Shown here: positions 1 to 5,155 of the stretch, in pieces
How positions within the stretch are numbered: position 1 is the first letter of the stretch
How the letters are laid out: each line of letters opens with the position of its first letter
Assembly (NCBI GenBank): GCA_004296865.1
Contig: SCVQ01000259.1
Coordinates: forward strand, 1 to 6,607
Length of the DNA: 6,607 bases
From: Nitrospirota bacterium
Lineage (GTDB): Bacteria > Nitrospirota > Nitrospiria > Nitrospirales > Nitrospiraceae
Direction: 5' to 3'
Position numbers and translations under genes: made by a program
The notes under the pieces: generated by a model
Database searches by the model: none
What the model saw: only the letters and a program-made list of their open reading frames with translations
Told to the model about the DNA's origin: nothing

Positions 1-346
1 CGTGCTGGGGGCGGTGACGCCGGAGCGGCTCGCCATTTTGCGCAACGCCGAGGCCGTGGTGGATCAGGAAATCGGACAGTCGGGCCTGTATCGTGACCTG
101 TGGCAGGCCTTTGCGGTGCTGCTCCCGGTGCGGACGGTGGGGGTGATGGGCGATCAGCGGACCTACGAACACGTGATTGCGCTTCGGGTGGTGACCAGCT
201 TGGACGGGATGACCGCGGACTGGGCCAAGCTGCCCCACGAGTTGCTGGGCACGATCTCGAGCCGGATCATCAACGAGGTGCGCGGGGTGAATCGGGTGGT
301 CTACGACCTGAGTTCAAAGCCGCCGAGTACCATAGAATGGGAGTGA
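1..346 (+). CDS. guaA: GMP synthase (glutamine-hydrolysing), C-terminal part
   Basis: Partial gene entering from the left edge; the codon phase begins at base 2 and the stop is TGA at 344-346. The visible 114 codons are the C-terminal dimerisation domain of GuaA, the enzyme that aminates XMP to GMP using glutamine and ATP in cytoplasmic purine synthesis. The diagnostic features are the stretch [11 protein letters not shown] followed by [10 protein letters not shown], then [17 protein letters not shown] and the invariant family ending KPPSTIEWE, which is almost the same as the E. coli C-terminus. The N-terminal amidotransferase and ATP-pyrophosphatase domains lie outside the window. The GTG at base 2 is an internal valine codon, not a start. 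The next gene begins 107 bp downstream on the same strand. Identification is firm; only completeness cannot be judged. Confidence 0.96.
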   Translation, partial: VLGAVTPERLAILRNAEAVVDQEIGQSGLYRDLWQAFAVLLPVRTVGVMGDQRTYEHVIALRVVTSLDGMTADWAKLPHELLGTISSRIINEVRGVNRVVYDLSSKPPSTIEWE

Positions 347-453
347 TGGGAGCGGGCCAGCCAGCAGTCCTCTGTGCTCGCAGAACGCGCACACTCAGAA
401 GGTGCTCGTTCGATGCGTGCAGTTAAGGGCCGGTCGGCTCACCGGGATAGAGA

Positions 454-1320
454 ATGGAAACCAGGCTTCAAAAAGTGATCGCCGACTCCGGGCTGGTGTC
501 GCGCCGCAAGGCGGAGGAATGGATCGCGCAGGGACGCGTGACCGTCAATGGTCGGGTCGTCCGCGAACTGGGCACGAAGGTCGATCCTGAGAAGGACCAC
601 GTGAAGGTGGATGGGCGGCATTTGAAAGAGGTGCCGCCGCAGGTGTTTCTCATGCTCAACAAGCCGAAAGGCTACATGTCCTCCCTGAGCGATCCGGCCG
701 GCCGGCCGACCATCACGGATCTGCTGGTGGGGGTCGGGCTGCGCGTGTTTCCCGTCGGCCGGCTCGATTACGACAGCGAAGGGTTGATGCTGCTGACCAA
801 CCAGGGGGAGATCGCCCAGGCGCTCCTGCATCCGCGCTACCATGTCGCCAAGACCTATCTCATCAAGGTCAAGGGTGTGTTGACCGACGAGGAGATCGGG
901 GCGCTGGAGAAAGGCGTGGAGTTGGAGGATGGCCTCACCGGCCCCGCCGTCGTCAAAAAGATCCGGAAGGCGAAAGAGAATTCCTGGGTGGAAATCACGA
1001 TTCACGAGGGGCGCAAACACCAGGTGAAACGGATGCTGGAGACCGTCGGGCATCCAGTCATCAAGCTCACCCGTGTGCGCTTCGGTTCTTTGAGCCTGGC
1101 CGACTTGCCACGCGGGCATTACCGTTACCTGACGGATCGGGAAGCCAATCAGTTGCGGGCGCTGGTGCGGAGCCGTCAGGAGGCGGTGGCCGCCTCACAT
1201 GCGTCCTCGCGCCGTGTGGCTCCTCCGACGCGTCCGACTCCTCCGGCTCGCCCCGCTCGTCCGGCTCGTTCGGCCCGCCCGGCTCGTTGGGCCAAACTGT
1301 CCAGGCGGAGGAGCGCATGA
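454..1320 (+). CDS. rluB: 23S rRNA pseudouridine synthase RluB (RsuA/RluB family)
   Basis: A 288-residue cytoplasmic enzyme predicted to isomerise a uridine of 23S rRNA to pseudouridine (U2605 in E. coli numbering, known from the family). Residues 1 to about 48 form an S4 RNA-binding domain (RLQKVIADSGLVSRRKAEEWI, then GRVTVNGRVV). The catalytic domain follows from about 64, with LNKPKGYMSS and the active-site motif GRLDYDSEGL, in which Asp105 is the expected nucleophile. The EGRKHQVKRML block is typical of RsuA-type synthases. The start is ATG at 454 with a weak GGGA-type ribosome binding site near 444-447; the S4 domain begins immediately after it, so a later start is unlikely. The last 40 or so residues are a low-complexity, Arg/Pro/Ala-rich basic tail, probably disordered and RNA-binding as in other RluB proteins. 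The stop overlaps the aspS start. RluB is preferred over RsuA or RluF because of the sequence around the catalytic motif and the basic tail, but assignment within the family is slightly less certain than the family itself. Confidence 0.92.
   Translation: METRLQKVIADSGLVSRRKAEEWIAQGRVTVNGRVVRELGTKVDPEKDHVKVDGRHLKEVPPQVFLMLNKPKGYMSSLSDPAGRPTITDLLVGVGLRVFPVGRLDYDSEGLMLLTNQGEIAQALLHPRYHVAKTYLIKVKGVLTDEEIGALEKGVELEDGLTGPAVVKKIRKAKENSWVEITIHEGRKHQVKRMLETVGHPVIKLTRVRFGSLSLADLPRGHYRYLTDREANQLRALVRSRQEAVAASHASSRRVAPPTRPTPPARPARPARSARPARWAKLSRRRSA
1243..1287 (+). repeat. Five-unit 9-bp repeat encoding PAR tripeptides in the RluB tail
   Basis: Five imperfect tandem units of 9 bp, each encoding Pro-Ala-Arg (the fourth is Ser-Ala-Arg), at residues 264-278 of RluB. 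The core CCGGCTCG recurs exactly at 1243, 1261 and 1279. The repeat is in frame, so unit gain or loss would only change tail length. It lies about 20 bp before the aspS ribosome binding site. Confidence 0.8.
1307..1313 (+). promoter_or_regulatory. Shine-Dalgarno of aspS inside the rluB tail
   Basis: GGAGGAG lies within the last codons of rluB. It sits 3, 6 and 9 bases before three consecutive ATG codons at 1317, 1320 and 1323. Counted from its GGAGG core the spacings are 5, 8 and 11. It supports an aspS start at 1317 or 1320 rather than the in-frame TTG at 1287. Confidence 0.8.
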
Positions 1321-3080
1321 TGATGCGAACGCATCGGTGCGGCGAGCTGTCCCGCCGGCACGTGGGTCAGACCGTGACGCTCAACGGCTGGGTGCAGCGC
1401 CGGCGTGACCACGGCAACGTGATCTTCATCGACGTGCGGGACCGGCAAGGCCTCACGCAGATCGTCTTCAATCCCGAAATCAGCCCCGCCGCCCATCAGC
1501 AGGCCCATGTGCTCCGGGGCGAATTCGTCGTGGCCGTCACCGGCACCGTGGCCTTGCGGCCGGAGGGGTCGGCCAATCCCAATCTGGCGACCGGCGAGAT
1601 TGAAGTGCTGGTCAAGACCGTCGAGATTCTCAACGACGCGCGGACGCCCCCGTTCCTGATCGAGGACGAGGGCGAGGTGACCGAGGCCCTGCGCTTGAAG
1701 TACCGCTATCTCGATTTGCGCCGGCCCAAGATGCAGCGGCTGTTGCGCCTGCGCCACGAGGTCATGCAGCAGGCCCGGTCCTTCCTCAATGGGCAGGATT
1801 TTCTGGAAGTGGAAACGCCCATGCTCACCAAGAGCACGCCGGAAGGCGCCCGCGACTATCTGGTGCCGAGCCGGGTCAATCCCGGCTGTTTCTACGCGCT
1901 GCCGCAGTCGCCGCAACTGTTCAAACAGATCCTGATGGTCAGCGGGATTGACCGCTATTACCAGATCGCGCGGTGCTTCCGCGACGAGGACCTCCGCAAC
2001 GACCGCCAGCCGGAATTCACGCAGATCGATCTGGAGCTTTCCTTCATCGACCGCGAGCAGGTGATGGTCTTGATGGAACAGATGATCCGGCTGGTCTTTC
2101 AGACGACCGCCGGGGTCGAGCTGCCCGCGCCGTTTCCACGGATGGCCTATGCGGAGGCCATGGGCCGCTATGGATCGGACAAGCCCGATCTCCGGTTCGG
2201 CATGCCGCTGCACGACCTGCAGGACTTCGCGTCGAAGACCGAGTTCAAGGTGTTCCGGGAGACGCTCGCCAAAGGCGGCATCGTGAAGGCGATCGTCGTC
2301 AAGGGCGGGGTGGAGATCTCACGGAGCCGGATCGACGCGTTGGGGGAAACGGCCAAGGGATTCGGCGCCAAGGGCCTGGCCTGGGTCAAGATCGTGGGCG
2401 CCGGCCAGTTGGAGTCCGTCATCGCCAAGTTCCTGGACGCGCGGAGCCTCCTGGCAGCGGTGCCGGACGCGCAGACCGGCGATCTGCTGCTCTTCGTCGC
2501 CGACAAGCCCAAAGTCGTGTACGACGTGCTCGGCCGCCTGCGGCTGCTGCTGGCCGAGGAACGAAACCTGATCGATCAGAAAGCCTGGCGGCCGCTCTGG
2601 GTGGTCGATTTCCCGATGCTGGAGTACGACGAGGCACTCAAGCGCTACGTGGCCATCCACCATCCCTTCACCGCGCCGCTGGATGAGGACCTGCCGCTGC
2701 TAGAAACCGATCCGCTCAAGGTCAGGGCCAAGGCCTACGACCTGGTCATGAACGGAAGCGAACTGGGCGGCGGGAGCATCAGAATTCATCGCCGGGAGGT
2801 GCAGAGCCAGGTGTTCGATCTGCTCGGCATCGGCAAGGAGGAAGCGGCTTCCAAGTTCGGGTTTCTCTTGGAAGCCCTTGAGTACGGCGCCCCGCCGCAT
2901 GGCGGTATTGCCTTCGGCCTGGACCGCCTGATCATGCTCCTCGGCGGCGCCGACTCCATCCGCGACGTGATCGCGTTCCCCAAGACCCAGAGGGCCCAGT
3001 GTCCGATGACCGATGCGCCGTCGCATGTCGGCCCGGAGCAGTTGAAGGACTTGAGCATTAAATTGGATTTGATCGAGTAA
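1317..3080 (+). CDS. aspS: Aspartate--tRNA(Asp/Asn) ligase, non-discriminating type
   Basis: A 587-residue class II aminoacyl-tRNA synthetase of the bacterial AspRS type, close to the 590 residues of E. coli. It charges tRNA with aspartate in the cytoplasm. Residues 1 to about 110 are the OB-fold anticodon-binding domain (THRCGEL, GWVQRRRDHG, ATGEIEV). The catalytic core follows, with YRYLDLRRP, the ALPQSPQLFKQ loop, motif 2 at FRDEDLRNDRQPEFTQ (F221 onward) and motif 3 at GIAFGLDRL (Arg537). Between them, at roughly residues 295-410, is the GAD insertion domain typical of bacterial AspRS. Anticodon-domain positions equivalent to E. coli Leu30 and Lys82 are His32 and Gly84 here, the combination associated with enzymes that also charge tRNA(Asn). 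The first ATG overlaps the rluB stop as ATGA and is chosen for that coupling; 1320 is equally possible. A TTG start at 1287 would add ten residues without homology. The stop is TAA at 3078-3080. Confidence 0.96.
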   Translation: MMMRTHRCGELSRRHVGQTVTLNGWVQRRRDHGNVIFIDVRDRQGLTQIVFNPEISPAAHQQAHVLRGEFVVAVTGTVALRPEGSANPNLATGEIEVLVKTVEILNDARTPPFLIEDEGEVTEALRLKYRYLDLRRPKMQRLLRLRHEVMQQARSFLNGQDFLEVETPMLTKSTPEGARDYLVPSRVNPGCFYALPQSPQLFKQILMVSGIDRYYQIARCFRDEDLRNDRQPEFTQIDLELSFIDREQVMVLMEQMIRLVFQTTAGVELPAPFPRMAYAEAMGRYGSDKPDLRFGMPLHDLQDFASKTEFKVFRETLAKGGIVKAIVVKGGVEISRSRIDALGETAKGFGAKGLAWVKIVGAGQLESVIAKFLDARSLLAAVPDAQTGDLLLFVADKPKVVYDVLGRLRLLLAEERNLIDQKAWRPLWVVDFPMLEYDEALKRYVAIHHPFTAPLDEDLPLLETDPLKVRAKAYDLVMNGSELGGGSIRIHRREVQSQVFDLLGIGKEEAASKFGFLLEALEYGAPPHGGIAFGLDRLIMLLGGADSIRDVIAFPKTQRAQCPMTDAPSHVGPEQLKDLSIKLDLIE

Positions 3081-3113
3081 CCTCCTGCGATGTGCCCGAT
3101 GGGGTCAGGACCG

Positions 3114-3812
3114 ATGCGTTCTCCCCGGACGTTCCACCTCCAGCCGGCTCAGTCCTCCGCCTCCCGCCTCGTCACAATCGTACCAATGCTCGGATGGCTT
3201 TTCGTTGCGTGGTTCCTGGCTGTGATGCCGGGAACAGGCTCGGCGAGCGAAGCCGCAGAGAGCCGCCAACTTTCAACGGCCACCTTTGCCGGAGGCTGCT
3301 TCTGGTGTATGGAGGAAGTCTTTGAAGGCGTGGAGGGAGTCGTCTCGGTGAGATCAGGGTATACGGGCGGTCAAGCGGTGAATCCCAGCTATGAAGACGT
3401 GTCGGCGGGAGGCACGGGCCATGCCGAGGCGGTCGAGGTTGTCTACGATTCGACGAAGGTGTCCTACGGCCGGCTCCTGGCCGTCTTCTGGCGCAACATC
3501 GATCCGACCACTTCGGATCGGCAATTCTGCGATCGCGGGACGCAGTATCGCGCCGCCATCTTTTATCGCGATGCCGAGCAGCGACGGTTGGCGGAGGCCT
3601 CAAGGCTGGCGTTGGAACAGTCCAAACCGTTTCAGGAGCCGATCGTCACCGAGATCGTTCCGGCCTCGGCCTTCTATGCGGCCGAGGAGTACCATCAGGA
3701 CTTCTTTAAGAAGAACCCCGTCCGGTACAAATTCTACAAATACAACTGCGGCCGGGCCCAGCGTCTGGAAACGCTCTGGGGGTTGTCGCCGGCCGGCGGC
3801 CGCCTGCCCTAG
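3114..3812 (+). CDS. msrA: Peptide-methionine (S)-S-oxide reductase MsrA, exported
   Basis: A 232-residue protein that reduces methionine-S-sulfoxide in proteins, repairing oxidative damage. The MsrA domain starts near residue 55 with FAGGCFWCMEE; Cys62 is the catalytic cysteine. It continues with GYTGG, GHAEAVEVVYD, a GTQYR motif and YHQDFF. It ends with Cys212 in YNCGR, the probable resolving cysteine. An extra cysteine, Cys139, precedes GTQYR. The N-terminus has basic residues, then a hydrophobic segment at about residues 22-40 and a small-residue stretch ending SAS, so a Sec signal peptide and periplasmic location are likely. The start chosen is ATG 3114, because it alone has an AGGA-type site just upstream (3107-3110). 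ATG 3090 and 3099, in the same frame, would add eight or five residues. It follows aspS by 33 bp and may be cotranscribed. No MsrB partner is fused or adjacent. Function is firm; the exact start is not. Confidence 0.93.
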   Translation: MRSPRTFHLQPAQSSASRLVTIVPMLGWLFVAWFLAVMPGTGSASEAAESRQLSTATFAGGCFWCMEEVFEGVEGVVSVRSGYTGGQAVNPSYEDVSAGGTGHAEAVEVVYDSTKVSYGRLLAVFWRNIDPTTSDRQFCDRGTQYRAAIFYRDAEQRRLAEASRLALEQSKPFQEPIVTEIVPASAFYAAEEYHQDFFKKNPVRYKFYKYNCGRAQRLETLWGLSPAGGRLP

Positions 3813-3816
3813 GTCG

Positions 3817-3832
3817 CGGATCGGCGGATCGG
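3817..3832. repeat. Tandem 8-bp repeat between msrA and fabI
   Basis: Two adjacent exact copies of CGGATCGG fill most of the 28-bp gap between the convergent msrA and fabI stop codons. There is no T tract on either strand, so it does not look like an intrinsic terminator. I can assign it no function and it may be chance. Confidence 0.4.
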
Positions 3833-3840
3833 ATAACGGG

Positions 3841-4620
3841 TCAGCCGAGCGGGGCGAGCGAGCCGAGGATGTGATACCCGCCGTCCACGTAAATGACTTC
3901 TCCCGTGATCCCGCGGCCCAGCGAGCTGATCAGGAACAAGGCCGTGTCGCCGACCTCGCTCTGCTCGGTGGCATGGCGCAGCGGGGCGGCTTCGCGGTGG
4001 TGCTCCACCATCTTGCTGATGCCGGAGACGCCGCGTGCCGCCAGGGTCTTGATGGGGCCGGCGGAGATCGCGTTGACGCGGATCCCGCGAGGGCCGAGGT
4101 CGTTGGCCAGGTACCGGACGGCCGCTTCCAGCGCCGCTTTGGCGACGCCCATGACGTTGTAGTGGGGCACCACCCGCTCGCTGCCGAGGTAGGTCAGGGT
4201 GACAATGGACCCGCCGTCCCGCATCAGCGGCAGCGCGGCTCGGCTCAGTGCGACCAGCGAATAGGCGCTGACGTCGAGCGCCGTGGCGAAACCCTGCCGC
4301 GAGGTGTTGATGAATTCTCCCGTTAATTCTTCCCGAGGCGCGAACGCGATGGAATGGACGAGGAAGTCGAGGCGCCCGAGCGTGCCTTCCACGTTCGTCA
4401 TCAAGGCGGCGATCTGGTCGTCGTGGCCGGCGTCGCAGGCAAAGGCGTCGGCGCCGGGCAGGGTCTTGGCCAGTTCTTCCACGTTGTCCTTCAGGCGTTC
4501 GTTTTGATAGGTGAATGCCAACCGCGCCCCTTCGCGAGCCGCCGCCTCGGCAATGGCCCATGCGATGCTGTGCTTGTTGGCAACTCCGACGATCAATCCG
4601 GTTTTTCCTTGCAGCAACAT
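3841..4620 (-). CDS. fabI: Enoyl-[acyl-carrier-protein] reductase (NADH) FabI
   Basis: A 259-residue short-chain dehydrogenase of the FabI type, which performs the last reduction of each fatty-acid elongation cycle in the cytoplasm. The N-terminal Rossmann motif is GLIVGVANKHSIAWAIA, characteristic of FabI rather than ordinary SDRs. The FabI active-site pattern is clear: Tyr144 in LTYLGSE, Tyr154 and Lys161, matching E. coli Tyr146, Tyr156 and Lys163 with a constant offset of two. ISAGPIKTLAA and the ending GEVIYVDGGYHILG are also typical. The position of E. coli Gly93, linked to triclosan response, is Ala92 here, which is common in other bacterial FabI proteins and no proof of resistance. 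The start is ATG at 4618-4620, with GAGGAG on the - strand at 4632-4637, a rather long spacing of 11. The gene converges on msrA and appears to be monocistronic with its own promoter. Confidence in the function is very high. Confidence 0.96.
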   Translation of the reverse strand: MLLQGKTGLIVGVANKHSIAWAIAEAAAREGARLAFTYQNERLKDNVEELAKTLPGADAFACDAGHDDQIAALMTNVEGTLGRLDFLVHSIAFAPREELTGEFINTSRQGFATALDVSAYSLVALSRAALPLMRDGGSIVTLTYLGSERVVPHYNVMGVAKAALEAAVRYLANDLGPRGIRVNAISAGPIKTLAARGVSGISKMVEHHREAAPLRHATEQSEVGDTALFLISSLGRGITGEVIYVDGGYHILGSLAPLG

Positions 4621-4668
4621 GGCGCCGTCATCTCCTCGGTTGGCGTGGCCGGTCGTAACGAAGGTCTG

Positions 4669-4697
4669 AAGATAGCATGAATCGCGATGAGTGTGAA
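4669..4697 (-). promoter_or_regulatory. Candidate sigma70-type promoter of fabI
   Basis: On the - strand, TTCACA (4692-4697; one mismatch to TTGACA) is followed after exactly 17 bp by TATCTT (4669-4674; four of six matches to TATAAT). Transcription would start near 4662, giving a leader of about 40 bases before the fabI ATG. It is the best candidate I found in the 179-bp gap between the upstream gene and fabI, and it suggests fabI is transcribed separately. Predicted by eye only. Confidence 0.5.
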
Positions 4698-4799
4698 CCC
4701 ACTAAATGCGCGGCCGCAGTGGTTGGTTCCGGTCGCGGCGCCGTTAGACTGCGCCCGCCGCGATCTCTCGCAAGCGTCCGACGGACGAAGAGGCCGCGC

Positions 4800-5153
4800 C
4801 TATTTAGGTATCTCGGCGGTGATGCAGGATTTCATTTCTTGGGCCGTGCAAGAGCCGTCTTGGGCTACGAGCCCGTTCACGGCTGCGGCCACTTGACCGG
4901 CGGTAATGCGGTCCGTTTCGATGTCGATCAGAATGTGATCGGGGATGCTGTGGGCGTCGACGGCGAGGACTCCCGGCAGCTGCTTGAGGGCGGTCTCGAT
5001 CGTCGCCCGCTGACGATCGCAGGCCTCGCCGGTTACGCTCAAGGCGATCCTGTTGCCTCCTGCCTCAACCCCGCCGGCCAGCAGCCAGATTCCCGCCAGG
5101 CTTACCGTAAGCCCGATCCAGATGCTTCGCTTCTTCCTTGCCTGGGCTCTCAT
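4800..5153 (-). CDS. Small exported protein with an HMA-like (ferredoxin-fold) domain
   Basis: A 117-residue protein. Residues 1-31 look like a Sec signal peptide: a basic start (ARKKR), a hydrophobic run at about 11-27 and a possible cut after VEA. The remainder follows the beta-alpha-beta-beta-alpha-beta order of heavy-metal-associated domains: RIALSVTG, then a helix beginning at Cys45, then GVLAVDAH, then HILIDIE, then a helix from TAGQVAAAVNGL. A normal HMA loop has two cysteines in a CxxC pattern. Here the loop reads GEACDRQ, with only the first, so copper-chaperone function cannot be assumed. Two more cysteines, Cys102 and Cys110, lie near the C-terminus. The start is ATG at 5151-5153 behind a strong GGAGGG, just 2 bp after the stop of the protease gene, so it is the second gene of that operon. 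I do not recognise a named family. Metal or small-ligand binding, or an accessory role to the protease, is inference. Confidence 0.75.
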   Translation of the reverse strand: MRAQARKKRSIWIGLTVSLAGIWLLAGGVEAGGNRIALSVTGEACDRQRATIETALKQLPGVLAVDAHSIPDHILIDIETDRITAGQVAAAVNGLVAQDGSCTAQEMKSCITAEIPK

Positions 5154-5155
5154 GG

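Noticed and set aside
430..445. CCGGT/ACCGG inverted repeat just before rluB as a regulatory hairpin
   Set aside because: Only 5 bp with a 6-base loop, no T tract and no link to a known leader; such repeats are common at this GC content.
439..1119. A 226-codon open frame on the - strand opposite rluB
   Set aside because: Antisense shadow of rluB with no recognisable motif or good ribosome binding site; rluB itself is strongly conserved.
1287..1316. TTG-initiated ten-codon extension of aspS
   Set aside because: The extension lies within the rluB tail, has no homology to AspRS N-termini, and the strong GGAGGAG points to the ATG codons at 1317-1325.
1176..2213. A 345-codon open frame on the - strand opposite the rluB end and aspS
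   Set aside because: It lies antisense to two well-conserved genes and its translation shows no domain pattern, only the His/Arg/Gly/Leu-rich composition expected opposite GC-rich coding sequence.
3787..3804. GC-only palindromes CGCCGGCCGGCG and GGCGGCCGCC at the msrA end as a terminator
   Set aside because: They overlap each other within coding sequence and no T tract follows on either strand, so they fail the basic pattern of an intrinsic terminator.
4281..4360. FabI residue Ala92 (E. coli Gly93 position) as a triclosan-resistance change
   Set aside because: Alanine is a normal residue at this position in other FabI proteins such as that of Staphylococcus aureus, so no resistance claim is justified.
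3809..4561. A 250-codon - strand frame inside fabI
   Set aside because: It is a frame-shifted, Arg-rich shadow of fabI, which has all the catalytic residues in the other frame.
4775..4787. CGTCCGACGGACG inverted repeat after the protease operon as a terminator
   Set aside because: The stem is short with almost no loop, and no T run follows on the - strand; likely chance in GC-rich sequence.
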